Positions 7,815 to 15,893 of a stretch of 41,137 nucleotides of DNA are shown in pieces. Numbering within the stretch: the stretch's first letter is position 1; the number at the start of each line of letters is the position of its first letter. The translations under genes were made by a program, and so were the position numbers. The stretch lies in IMG/VR virus record IMGVR_UViG_3300036770_000290, positions 1 to 41,137 of that record. One strand, 5' to 3'. The stretch comes from a virus. Under the pieces are notes generated by a model, which searched no databases, was not told the DNA's origin, and was given only the letters and a program-made list of their open reading frames with translations.

Positions 7815-8421
7815 GGTCTACGGCGCACTCCGCAAGCGACTCGGCCAGTGCCGGTTCGAGTTCGAGGTGGACACGCCCGCACAGGCGATCAAAGCGCTGT
7901 GTGTCAATTTTCCGGGTTTGGACAAGTGGCTGATCGATTCTGAGCAGACCGGAATGGGCTTCCGCGTTACCGTCGGCAAGGAGCGCATCACGCCCGAGGA
8001 TAACAGCGTGGCCGTGTTGCCATGGTCTGAGCGGGATGTGTTCAGCATTGCGCCTGTGATGACCGGCGCTGGGCAGGGTGTTGGGCAGATTTTTGCTGGC
8101 ATCGGCTTGGTGGCATTGGCATTCTTAACAGGTGGCGCCACCATCGGCCTGCTCGGCTTGGCGGCTCCCATTGCAGTTAGCACGGTGCTCGGCAGTATCG
8201 GTGCCAGCCTGATCTTGGGCGGCGTCGCTCAAATGCTGTCCCCGCAGCCGGACATCTCAGCCCTGCAGCGCGGCAAGGAAGCCGCACGTCTGGAATCGTT
8301 CAGCTTCAGCGGCATTGTTAATACCAGCCAGCAGGGGATGCCGGTGCCGATTGTCTATGGCCGGGCTTTTGTCGGTTCGGCTGTCCTGTCTAGTGGCCTT
8401 GACGTGGCACAACTGAAATGA
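7801..8421 (+). CDS. Tail tip assembly protein, lambda gpI-like
   Basis: About 206 residues from ATG 7801. A longer in-frame start at 7687 exists, but the extra 38 residues lie inside the gpK gene and look like noise, so I chose 7801 where MKVVKVYGALRKRLG begins. Residues 1-80 have the gpI ubiquitin-like fold pattern, and residues about 90-150 hold two Gly/Ala-rich hydrophobic stretches. The C-terminus (GIVNTSQQGMPVPIVYGRAFVGS) is the conserved gpI tail. It ends ATGA over the J start. In lambda, I assists J and K but is not in the virion. Confidence 0.88.
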   Translation: MKVVKVYGALRKRLGQCRFEFEVDTPAQAIKALCVNFPGLDKWLIDSEQTGMGFRVTVGKERITPEDNSVAVLPWSERDVFSIAPVMTGAGQGVGQIFAGIGLVALAFLTGGATIGLLGLAAPIAVSTVLGSIGASLILGGVAQMLSPQPDISALQRGKEAARLESFSFSGIVNTSQQGMPVPIVYGRAFVGSAVLSSGLDVAQLK

Positions 8422-11400
8422 CAATGATTCAAGGTGCCAGCACAGGCGGCGGTTGCTTTCTTGGGCACACGATGGTGCGAACGCCTGACGGCGAACGTCG
8501 CATTGATGAGTTGCAGGTAGGCGATCAAGTCCTGAGTTTTGACGACAAGGGCGAGCTGCATACGGCAACAATTCTGAAGGTGCATGAGCACCCGAACGAG
8601 TGCGTCGTGCGTTATCAGCTTTGGGGAGGCGCCTTGCTGGATGCCACGCCAAACCACTGGGTGTTGAACCAGTTCAATGCTTTCGTTCCAATCGGGAGCC
8701 TTGGCAGTGATGACTGTCTGGTGGATGAGAATAACCACTTGCGCCCAATTATCAACCGCGAAGACATAGGCACTGGCACTGTCTACAACTTGACCGTTAA
8801 AGGGCACCATACGTTTATCGCTGGTGGCATCCGCGTTCATAACGCTGGTCTGGGTGTTGGCGCTATCCAGGGTGCTAGCACTGGCGGCGGCGGAAAGGGT
8901 GGCGGCGGCACAACTCACATCCCCTCAGAGGTTGATGACAGCCTGCAGTCGGTTCAATTTGCCAGCGTCCTCGACCTGATCAGCGAAGGCGAGATCGATG
9001 GCATTGAGGGCGGTGTGCAGGGCATCTACCTGGATGGCACGCCAGTCCAGAGCAGCGGCGGAATTGACAATTTCACGGGTTACACCGTCATCACCCGCAC
9101 TGGCACGCAGGTTCAGAGCTACATCCCTAACACCAACGGGATCGAATCAGAGCAGGCTGTGAACGTCGAGATCACGGCTGCTGCATCCGTCACCCGGCAG
9201 ATCACTGATTCAGACGTTGATCGCGCTCGCATTACGGTGCAGGTGCCAGCGCTGCAGATCATCGAGGATGACGGCGACATCGTTGGTCATAGCGTCAGCA
9301 TCCGCTGCAGTGTGCAATACAACGGCGGCGGCTACACGACCGTTTTCGAGGACACGATCAGCGGCAAGACAACCAACGCCTATCAGCGCGACTACATCAT
9401 CAGCCTGACCGGAGCATTTCCGGTTGACATCCGCATGGAGCGGATCAGCGCTGATGAATCCAGTGCTCGTCGGCAAAATCGCACATTCTGGTTCAGCTAC
9501 ACCGAGATCATTGACGAGAAGTTCAGGTATCCAAACAGCGCACTGGCCTTCCTGCGCTTCGACAGCCGCCAGTTCAAAGGCATCCCAGCCCGCAAGTACC
9601 TGGTGCGTGGCATCAAGGTGCAACTGCCAAGCAATGCCACGGTCGACACGACCACATACCTCGGCCGCGTTACCTACAGCGGCGTTTGGGATGGCACCTT
9701 CGGTGCTGCTACCTGGACCAACGACCCGGCATGGTGCCTGTGGGATCTGCTGACGAACACCCGATACGGTGCAAGCATCCCGGCCAGCAGCCTGGATCGT
9801 TACGACTTCTACGCGATCAGCCAGTACTGCAACGAGCTGGTCAGCGACGGACGCGGCGGCCTAGAGCCACGGTTCAGTTGCAACATGCTGATCAACAGCA
9901 GGGACGAGGTTTACAACGTCATCCAGGAGTTCGTCGCCCTGTTCCGTGGTATTGCCTACTACGGCGCCGGCGCCATGGTAGTGCTGCAGGACAAGCCATC
10001 AGATCCGCAATACCTGTTGACCCCAGCCAACGTGGTCGAGGGATTGTTTAACTACAGCGGTTCATCGCAGAAGGCACGGCACACGACTGCCACTGTTGCT
10101 TATCAGGATTATGACAACCTGGGCGAAGTGTCTTATGAGTATGTCGAGGATGCATCAGCCGTTGCCAAGTACGGCATCATCAACAAGGACATCAAGGCAG
10201 TCGGCTGCTACTCACAAGGGCAGGCGCACCGTGCTGGCAAGTGGGCGCTGCTGTCCGAGCAGAATCTAACCGAGACCGTCACTTTCTCAGTGTCGATCGA
10301 CTCGGGCATCGTGCTGCGGCCTGGCATGGTGATCGACGTGGCCGATCCGGTCAAGGCTGGCAGCAGGCGCGGCGGCCGCATCGCAGCAGCCACAACCACA
10401 ACCGTCACGCTGGACGACGCCACCGGCATCACGCTCGGCACATCGCCCACGATCAGCGTCTTGCTGCCCACCGGCCTAGTCGAGACCCGCAGCGTCAGCA
10501 CCCTGACTGCTGGTGTGATCACGGTCACGAGCGCGTTCAGCGAAGCGCCCAACCCCGAGAGCATCTGGGTCCTGCAGAACACCAGCCTGCAGACGCAGCA
10601 GTTCCGTGTCGTCAGTGTGGCTGAGGCCGAGGACGGCATCTACGGCGTGACTGCGCTGGCCTACAACAGCAGCATCTATGCCTCGATCGAGTCAGACATC
10701 AAGCTGCAGACACGAGACATCTCCAACCTGTCAGCTCTGCCTGCGTCGCCCACCGGCCTGACTGGCACGGAGCACCTGTACACCGACGGCCAGAACGTCC
10801 GCACCGCATTTGAGCTGAGCTGGGTACCGCCGACGCAATTGGTGCAGTCCTACCGGGTGATCTACCGGCTCGGCAACAACAACTGGTCGCAGATCGAGAC
10901 CAATAGCCCCAGCACCCGCATCGAGGGCTTAGACGCTGGCACGCTGCAAGTCCGCGTCCAGTCGATCAACAGCCTCGGTGGTGTCAGTAATCCAGCTACA
11001 GCTACTTTCAACCTGATCGGCAAGACTGAGCCGCCTGGCAACGTCCAAAACCTGACGATCGAACCGATCAGCGCCAACAGCGCCCGCCTGCGGTGGGATG
11101 CCACGGTTGACCTGGACGTGCGTGTTGCTGGCCGTGTTCACATTCGCCACACCAACCGGACCAATGGCACCGGCACCTGGAGCAACAGCGTTGACTTAAT
11201 CCCTGCAGTCGCCGGCTACAGCACCGAAGCCATCGTGCCGCTTGTCGAAGGCGAGATCCTAGTCAAGTTCGAGGATGACGGTGGCCGTCAGAGTCCGACC
11301 GAGGCGAGCGTGATCGTTGACTTCCCGGATGCGCTCGGCAATCTGCTGGTGCAAAGCCGCCGAGAAGATGCAGACTCGCCGCCATTTCAAGGCAACAAAA

Positions 11401-12152
11401 CAGATGTCTTTTACGACGAGGACTATGACGCGCTAACGCTTGACGGCAGCGACGAGCTAGATGATGTGCTTGATCTTGATTTGATCCCTGTGTTTGATCA
11501 CATGGGACCAATCACCGGCTCTGGCACATATGAGTTCCTTAATACCTTGGATTTGGGTGCGGTTTACGCATTGGACCTGTCACGGTTCTTTGTCACAAGC
11601 GGCTTCTATCCGAGTGATTTGATGGATAGCCGTACCGGCCTGGTCGATAGCTGGTCGGATTGGGATGGTGCCATTGTGGACAAGGTGAACAGCAAGCTGT
11701 ACCTGAGACGCACTAACGACGATCCATCTGGGACGCCGACCTGGGCAAGCTGGCAGGAGTTCGTCAATGGCACGTTCTTGGGACGTGGCTTCCAGTTCAA
11801 AGCTGAGCTGATCAGCAACGACTCAGCGCAGAACATCCTGATCGATCAGCTCGGCTACGAAGCCACCTTCCAGCGCAGGACAGAGCAGTCGGTCGGTGCT
11901 GTCACCAGCGGCGCTGGCACCTACTCAGTGGCATTCGACAAAGCCTTCTTCACCGGCACTGCACTGCTTGGCGGCCTGAGCAGTAGCCTGCCCAGCATCG
12001 GCATCGTCGCGCAGAACATGGCGACAGGCGATTACTTCAACGTGACCAACGTCACGAGCACCGGCTTTGACGTGACGTTCAGAAACAGCGCGGGCACTGC
12101 CGTCAGCAGGGATTTCCTATGGACTGCAGTGGGATTTGGCAAGGGCGCTTAA
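8418..12152 (+). CDS. Central tail-tip / host specificity protein, lambda gpJ-like, carrying an intein-like Hint domain
   Basis: A 1244-residue protein. Residues 13-142 form a Hint domain (separate entry). The gpJ part begins near residue 170 with DSLQSVQFASVLDLISEGEIDGI and continues with YLDGTPVQ, then typical J blocks such as PDPxWCLWDLLTNTRYGASI-like (WCLWDLLTNTRYGASIPAS) and GIINKDIKAVGCYSQGQAHRAGKWAL. Residues about 790-970 look like fibronectin type III repeats (SVRLRWD-like NSARLRWDAT). The C-terminus from about 980 is acidic and variable, the expected receptor-facing part. J forms the tip and recognises the cell. The start overlaps gpI by ATGA. Confidence 0.9.
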   Translation: MTMIQGASTGGGCFLGHTMVRTPDGERRIDELQVGDQVLSFDDKGELHTATILKVHEHPNECVVRYQLWGGALLDATPNHWVLNQFNAFVPIGSLGSDDCLVDENNHLRPIINREDIGTGTVYNLTVKGHHTFIAGGIRVHNAGLGVGAIQGASTGGGGKGGGGTTHIPSEVDDSLQSVQFASVLDLISEGEIDGIEGGVQGIYLDGTPVQSSGGIDNFTGYTVITRTGTQVQSYIPNTNGIESEQAVNVEITAAASVTRQITDSDVDRARITVQVPALQIIEDDGDIVGHSVSIRCSVQYNGGGYTTVFEDTISGKTTNAYQRDYIISLTGAFPVDIRMERISADESSARRQNRTFWFSYTEIIDEKFRYPNSALAFLRFDSRQFKGIPARKYLVRGIKVQLPSNATVDTTTYLGRVTYSGVWDGTFGAATWTNDPAWCLWDLLTNTRYGASIPASSLDRYDFYAISQYCNELVSDGRGGLEPRFSCNMLINSRDEVYNVIQEFVALFRGIAYYGAGAMVVLQDKPSDPQYLLTPANVVEGLFNYSGSSQKARHTTATVAYQDYDNLGEVSYEYVEDASAVAKYGIINKDIKAVGCYSQGQAHRAGKWALLSEQNLTETVTFSVSIDSGIVLRPGMVIDVADPVKAGSRRGGRIAAATTTTVTLDDATGITLGTSPTISVLLPTGLVETRSVSTLTAGVITVTSAFSEAPNPESIWVLQNTSLQTQQFRVVSVAEAEDGIYGVTALAYNSSIYASIESDIKLQTRDISNLSALPASPTGLTGTEHLYTDGQNVRTAFELSWVPPTQLVQSYRVIYRLGNNNWSQIETNSPSTRIEGLDAGTLQVRVQSINSLGGVSNPATATFNLIGKTEPPGNVQNLTIEPISANSARLRWDATVDLDVRVAGRVHIRHTNRTNGTGTWSNSVDLIPAVAGYSTEAIVPLVEGEILVKFEDDGGRQSPTEASVIVDFPDALGNLLVQSRREDADSPPFQGNKTDVFYDEDYDALTLDGSDELDDVLDLDLIPVFDHMGPITGSGTYEFLNTLDLGAVYALDLSRFFVTSGFYPSDLMDSRTGLVDSWSDWDGAIVDKVNSKLYLRRTNDDPSGTPTWASWQEFVNGTFLGRGFQFKAELISNDSAQNILIDQLGYEATFQRRTEQSVGAVTSGAGTYSVAFDKAFFTGTALLGGLSSSLPSIGIVAQNMATGDYFNVTNVTSTGFDVTFRNSAGTAVSRDFLWTAVGFGKGA
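8427..8453 (+). repeat. Left copy of the 27-bp repeat flanking the Hint domain
   Basis: Encodes IQGASTGGG immediately before the Hint Cys. The right copy at 8865-8891 encodes the same nine residues. Five of the nine codons differ, each only at the third base, so the peptide is conserved while the DNA has drifted. It may be a trace of how the Hint segment arrived. Confidence 0.85.
8454..8843 (+). other. Hint / intein-like domain (A-type BIL candidate) inside the J protein
   Basis: 130 codons, J residues 13-142. Block A begins at Cys13 (CFLGHTMVRTPDGERRIDEL, then QVGDQVLSFD). Block B is DATPNHWVLN with the T-x-x-H pair at Thr77/His80. Block F is VYNLTVKGHHTFIAGGIRVHN ending His141-Asn142. There is no room for a homing endonuclease. 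The +1 residue is Ala143, not Cys, Ser or Thr, so canonical splicing is not expected; cleavage at either end or BIL-type splicing is. The upstream extein is only 12 residues. Codon choice here looks less GC-rich than the flanks. Confidence 0.85.
8865..8891 (+). repeat. Right copy of the 27-bp repeat flanking the Hint domain
   Basis: Encodes IQGASTGGG, seven residues after the Hint terminal Asn, and runs into a glycine-rich linker (GKGGGGTT) before the conserved J body. This copy is probably the original J N-terminus, because a J protein would start sensibly here without the Hint (inference). Confidence 0.8.
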
Positions 12153-12175
12153 ACTGGTAGCAAAGTGGCCTAGCT

Positions 12176-13939
12176 ATGGCTCAACACGATTACGTCATCG
12201 CTAACGGCACTGGTGCAGCCGTCCGATCTGACCTGAACAATGCGCTGGCGGCGATCGTCAGCCAGAACAGCGGCGCCACTGCACCGACCACGACCTACGC
12301 CTACATGCCCTGGGCGGATACCGGCAGCAGCCCGCCGGTGTTCAAGATCCGAAACGCCGCCAACAACGGCTGGATCACGCTTTACCAGCTCGACGGCGAG
12401 TGGAGCACTATTGCCCTGGAGAACGGAACGGCTGGGGCGCCGTCCATTTACTTCAAAGACAGCGGCACCGATACCGGCATCTACAGCCCTGGCACTGACC
12501 AGGTTGCCATCAGCACGGGCGGCACCAGCAGGCTGACCATTGACGCCAGCGGCAACGTCAACATCGACAGCAATACGCTGTACGTTGATGCTTCGAATAA
12601 TCGAGTAGGTCTGGGGACTAGCAGCGTTGGCTCGCTATTGCACTTGAAGCAAGACATTGCCGAGTCTGCAACACTCAACGCAGCCGGAAGTCATCTTCAA
12701 ATCAACTCAGGTTCAGGATCTGGTACAAACTATAGATCCACCATATTCTTTGCACCGCTAAATAGTTCCGGCAACGGAAGCCCTGCCGCCATATCTGCAA
12801 TTGCTAGCGGCAACACCAATTCATCACTTGGATTCTATACAAATCCAGCCAATGACTACAGCGGCATTCCTGATCTAAGGATGCTTATTGACTCCTCGGG
12901 CAACGTAGGGATTGGCACTACGAGTCCTAGCGCAACACTTCACGTTGTTGGCGATGCGCTCTTTACTAATGCCAGCCCCATCATCAACTTGCCAGGCAGT
13001 GCAGTGAATCAAACTGCCAAGCTTAGAAACGCCAACGGCGGTAGTAGTGTTTTGCAGCTTGAGTCTGCGTCACTAGTTTTTGCTAATGATTCTTCTATAG
13101 AACGCGCCCGCATCGACAGCTCGGGACGCCTGTTAGTTGGCACGTCTTCTGACTCTCAAACAAGCACTCTTGTCTTGAAAGGTAACAGTGCTGGAGTTGC
13201 CAACGCTGGAACATTGCGGATTGAAAGAGGTCAAGGTGCCGGAAACATTACGTCCAGCAATATAGAACTAGGCACCATTGCGCTCGGTGGTTCTGCTATT
13301 CCTAGCGCACTTGTCCAAGCATATAGCGATGGAAATTGGACCGCTGGGACATCTTATCCAACTCGTCTAGTGTTCTCCGTTACTGCTGATGGTTCGGCAT
13401 CACCAACTGAAGCCATGCGTATCAATAACGCAGGCGAGCTTCTGGTTGGCTACACATCAGACAACGGTGCCTACAAGCTCCAAGTCAACAGTCAGATCTT
13501 TGCCACCAGTGCCACCATCGCCACTTCTGATGGTCGGTATAAAGAAAACGTTGCTACACTCGGCGGATGCTTGGATCTCGTCAAGGCCCTGCGTCCGGTT
13601 AGCTTCACCTGGAAACCCCAAGAGGACATCACTCGTATTGATGACGAAGGCAATGAAGTGTTGGTGCGTGAGGGGCATAACTTTCCCGAAGGCATTCAAG
13701 TTGGCTTTATCGCTCAAGAAGTGCAAGAGGTTCTGGCAGATAAACCTTGGATGAGTAGTGTCATCAAGGAAAACGTCCGCCCTGTTGTCAAGGACAACGA
13801 GGGCAATGAGTTGGCGCCAGAGGAACAGTTCTACGGCATTGCCGAGGGGAATCTGATCGCTGTGCTGACCAACGCTTTACAGGAAGCTGTTACCGAGATC
13901 GAAAGTCTCAAGGCTCGTTTAGACGCGGCAAACCTCTGA
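12176..13939 (+). CDS. Tail fibre with C-terminal S74 intramolecular chaperone
   Basis: A 587-residue fibre. Residues 1-75 form a probable attachment domain (MAQHDYVIANGTGAAVRSDLNNAL). The middle has repeated G-I-G-T-T-S-P and DSSGNVGIG-type beta turns typical of trimeric fibres. From about residue 448 comes the Peptidase_S74 chaperone: ATSDGRYKENV holds the Ser451/Lys456 dyad with the same five-residue spacing as known members, followed by LRPVSFTWKP, GFIAQEVQEVL and a C-terminal helix that folds back. The chaperone trimerises the fibre, then cuts itself off just before the serine. It follows J, as expected for a side or tip fibre. Confidence 0.9.
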   Translation: MAQHDYVIANGTGAAVRSDLNNALAAIVSQNSGATAPTTTYAYMPWADTGSSPPVFKIRNAANNGWITLYQLDGEWSTIALENGTAGAPSIYFKDSGTDTGIYSPGTDQVAISTGGTSRLTIDASGNVNIDSNTLYVDASNNRVGLGTSSVGSLLHLKQDIAESATLNAAGSHLQINSGSGSGTNYRSTIFFAPLNSSGNGSPAAISAIASGNTNSSLGFYTNPANDYSGIPDLRMLIDSSGNVGIGTTSPSATLHVVGDALFTNASPIINLPGSAVNQTAKLRNANGGSSVLQLESASLVFANDSSIERARIDSSGRLLVGTSSDSQTSTLVLKGNSAGVANAGTLRIERGQGAGNITSSNIELGTIALGGSAIPSALVQAYSDGNWTAGTSYPTRLVFSVTADGSASPTEAMRINNAGELLVGYTSDNGAYKLQVNSQIFATSATIATSDGRYKENVATLGGCLDLVKALRPVSFTWKPQEDITRIDDEGNEVLVREGHNFPEGIQVGFIAQEVQEVLADKPWMSSVIKENVRPVVKDNEGNELAPEEQFYGIAEGNLIAVLTNALQEAVTEIESLKARLDAANL

Positions 13940-14017
13940 GTCCTACTCACATCGAGGTCTGGCTCAACTATCTGGAATCTCCGAATGGCTGGGCTTGACG
14001 CCGTGTGGTAGTGTGTT

Positions 14018-14046
14018 GGGGCAGCGGTGCGTCAACACCCTGCCCC
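14018..14046 (+). promoter_or_regulatory. Strong hairpin upstream of the small-gene cluster
   Basis: GGGGCAG (14018-14024) pairs with CTGCCCC (14040-14046), and inside it GGTG (14026-14029) pairs with CACC (14036-14039) around CGTCAA, leaving one bulged C. That is an 11-bp stem ending 22 bases before ATG 14069. No T run follows, so it is not a standard intrinsic terminator. It could separate the fibre transcript from the next genes or shape translation. The remaining bases of the 13940-14068 gap hold a TTGACG at 13995 but no well-spaced -10. Confidence 0.5.
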
Positions 14047-14068
14047 TGGCCACGATCCCCTGGAGACC

Positions 14069-14428
14069 ATGACCCAAGAAGACTACAGGCATCCCATTGC
14101 CCCGCCGCCGGAGCTGGTGCGTCAATGGATGGAGCGTACCGAGTACGACGAGCACACATGGTTTTACGAGAGCTACATAGCGGAGCAAGCCGCCCAATGG
14201 GGCGCAGACCAAGAGCTGGAGGCGTGCCTAAGGCTGGTTGAGATTGACGCAGGTGAGGATGCTTATGACTTTGCTCGCTACATCCGCGCCGCTCGCCGCC
14301 CCGAGCCTAAGCAGCCGAGCTTGAAGGAACAGGCGCTGCTGGCCATTGACACCGCTGTCGCTGATGATCGTTTGTCAGCAGATGTTGCCAACGTTGTCCG
14401 CCGCGCACTGGAGCAGCTCGATGACTGA
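14069..14428 (+). CDS. Unknown acidic small protein 1 of three
   Basis: 119 residues from ATG 14069, chosen over an earlier in-frame ATG at 14027 because GGAG lies just before it and the upstream codons cover the hairpin. It starts MTQEDYRHPIAPPPELVRQW and has acidic helices plus a C-terminal helical segment (KEQALLAIDTAVADDRLSADVANVVRRALEQL). No enzyme motif is visible. It overlaps the next gene (stop inside the next start region). The three consecutive small genes are translationally coupled, so they probably form one unit. Function unknown. Confidence 0.7.
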   Translation: MTQEDYRHPIAPPPELVRQWMERTEYDEHTWFYESYIAEQAAQWGADQELEACLRLVEIDAGEDAYDFARYIRAARRPEPKQPSLKEQALLAIDTAVADDRLSADVANVVRRALEQLDD

Positions 14429-14690
14429 CTTTCGTGCGCTGTGCGCTGAGCTTGTTGACGAACTTGAAGACTGGATTGCTTACGGCGATTATGGCGACTG
14501 CGCCGATGCACATGCGGTTGTAGACCGCGCCCGCGCCGCCCTGGCCCAGCCCGAGCCGCAGGGGCCGACGCTTGCCGAGGTAGATGATCTGTGCGCAGAG
14601 CACAGCTTTATGTACGACGGTGGTGACGAAGGGCTGGAGTGCGTACATGCTCTAATCGTTGACGCCCTCGCTCTCTGGGGGTGCCAATGA
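14421..14690 (+). CDS. Unknown acidic small protein 2 of three
   Basis: 89 residues from ATG 14421, inside the last codons of the previous gene. I rejected the longer frame from 14346 because it would lie well inside that gene. The sequence (MTDFRALCAELVDELEDWI, then DCADAHAVVDRARAALAQPEP) is helical and acidic with a C-terminal segment LECVHALIVDALALW. The stop overlaps the next start as ATGA. The central AQPEPQGPT linker resembles the RPEPKQPS linker of the first protein, so the two may share an origin. Function unknown. Confidence 0.7.
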   Translation: MTDFRALCAELVDELEDWIAYGDYGDCADAHAVVDRARAALAQPEPQGPTLAEVDDLCAEHSFMYDGGDEGLECVHALIVDALALWGCQ

Positions 14691-14926
14691 CTGACCGCAC
14701 CCTTTCTCCCGCCGCCCAAGCGGTGTTGACTGCCGTTATGCAGTACGAGATCAACCCTGAGTGTTGCTCACGGGAGATTGCCGCCGCCGCCCTGCGAGTT
14801 GCTGCAGATCAGGTATTAGCTGCTCAGTGGGAAGGACGAATACAACCCGATGCAGCGCACAGTCTCGGCATCAATTGGACCCGCGATGCGCTGCACGCCA
14901 TCGCTGCCGAGCTTGAAGCCCAGTAG
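14687..14926 (+). CDS. Unknown small helical protein 3 of three
   Basis: 79 residues from ATG 14687 (a GTG at 14681 is also in frame but the ATGA overlap favours the later start). It starts MTDRTLSPAAQAVLTAV and is predicted from its pattern to be almost all helix, with ALRVAADQVLAAQWEGRI and ALHAIAAELEAQ. It shares MTD and similar helices with its two neighbours. No function can be given. Confidence 0.7.
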   Translation: MTDRTLSPAAQAVLTAVMQYEINPECCSREIAAAALRVAADQVLAAQWEGRIQPDAAHSLGINWTRDALHAIAAELEAQ

Positions 14927-14944
14927 CCATTCCCACTAAAAATC

Positions 14945-15119
14945 ATGACCACAAAATGGTACTGCGTCGTGCCCCACACACCCTGGGCTAAAGACGGAAA
15001 AGTCTTTTTATCCAACGACGAAGACAGTTTCTACACCCAAGAGTTCCAAAAACCGCGAAGAGCTGGAAGCTTTTATCCAGCAGTTGCGTGCCGCCGCTGA
15101 TGAGGCGTGGCCAAGCTGA
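14945..15119 (+). pseudogene. Small unknown gene with an apparent +1-base frameshift
   Basis: From ATG 14945 the frame gives MTTKWYCVVPHTPWAKDG and so on, then stops early after 51 codons at an in-frame TGA. If one A is removed from the AAAAA run at 15048-15052 the frame instead continues through NREELEAFIQQLRAAADEAW to a TGA at 15117-15119, giving about 57 residues with a sensible acidic helix at the end. The protein-like character of the restored tail suggests that the intact gene is the original. A homopolymer sequencing error is as likely as a real mutation. Confidence 0.55.
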
Positions 15120-15173
15120 GTAGTCACCTTCACTAGACACCCGTCCTACACTTACACAGTCACCCACCGACCC

Positions 15174-15497
15174 ATGTCCGACACCACCTTTACCTGGGCC
15201 ATCGCCAACCTGGAGCGCGAGACCAGCGACGGCTTCGTTTTCACCGTCCACTACACCGTCAATGCCGCCGACGGCACCTACACCAGCGGCGCATACGGCA
15301 GCCTCGGCCTGGAACGCCCCGAGGATGACATGGTGCCGTTTGCCGAGCTGACCGAAGAAATGGTCATCGGCTGGGTCAAGGATGCCTTTGGTGCCGAGAA
15401 AGTCACCGAAATCGAAGCCGCCCTGCAGGCGCAGCTCGACGAGCAGCACCATCCAAGCAAGGCCAGCGGGATGCCATGGCAGCAGGCGCTAACCTGA
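15174..15497 (+). CDS. Conserved small phage protein, unknown function
   Basis: 107 residues starting MSDTTFTWAIANLERETSDG. The first half reads as beta strands (GFVFTVHYTVNAADGTY) and the rest as helices (ELTEEMVIGWVKDAFGAEKVTEIEAALQAQLDEQ). I recall this architecture as a small domain of unknown function common in aquatic podo- and siphoviruses near tail or lysis genes, which I cannot verify here. The gene lies just before the lysis cassette. Confidence 0.75.
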   Translation: MSDTTFTWAIANLERETSDGFVFTVHYTVNAADGTYTSGAYGSLGLERPEDDMVPFAELTEEMVIGWVKDAFGAEKVTEIEAALQAQLDEQHHPSKASGMPWQQALT

Positions 15498-15501
15498 GTG
15501 C

Positions 15502-15750
15502 ATGATCGAGCTGGTCGCTGCTGTTGCTGGGGCATCCATCAGCGTGGCTGCGATGGGTGCCATGGGGTTCAGCCGTCGCAATGACGAGGCCCGTGATGCA
15601 GTGATCCGGCTCACCGCTGCAGTGGAGCACATCGCCACGCAACTGGAGGTGCTCCACGGCGACATCCGCAGCGATCGTCAGGAAACGTTCAAGCGGTTGA
15701 ATGGCGTCGAGCAGCGGGTGGCTACGCTAGAGGCACGCCCACACCGTTAG
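15502..15750 (+). CDS. Small membrane protein with coiled coil, probable lysis cassette member
   Basis: 82 residues. Residues 1-22 form one hydrophobic segment (MIELVAAVAGASISVAAMGAMG), followed by basic residues and a long amphipathic helix (residues about 30-78, with heptad-like VIRLTAAVEHIATQLEVLHGD spacing). One membrane anchor plus a coiled coil is the layout of XhlA-like and some spanin-like proteins. It lies two genes before the endolysin. It could help membrane disruption; the topology supports this but no family motif does. Confidence 0.65.
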   Translation: MIELVAAVAGASISVAAMGAMGFSRRNDEARDAVIRLTAAVEHIATQLEVLHGDIRSDRQETFKRLNGVEQRVATLEARPHR

Positions 15751-15752
15751 TC

Positions 15753-15893
15753 ATGGACTTCCTGTCCCATCCTGCTTTTTGGATTGTTGTTGCTGCAGCC
15801 AGTGAGCTGATTGCACTGTCGCCGCTTAAGAGCAACAGTGTTGTTCAGCTTGTATTCCAAATCCTGAACCTGCTGAAAGTAAAGAAGGGCTAG
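15753..15893 (+). CDS. Very small membrane protein, holin candidate
   Basis: A 46-residue protein from ATG 15753, 2 bases after the previous stop. Residues 5-25 are hydrophobic (HPAFWIVVAAASELIALSP), and a second amphipathic stretch (NSVVQLVFQILNLL) is followed by KVKKG, a positively charged cytoplasmic end. Size, charge pattern and position just upstream of the endolysin fit a small holin or pinholin, but no family signature is clear. Confidence 0.6.
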   Translation: MDFLSHPAFWIVVAAASELIALSPLKSNSVVQLVFQILNLLKVKKG

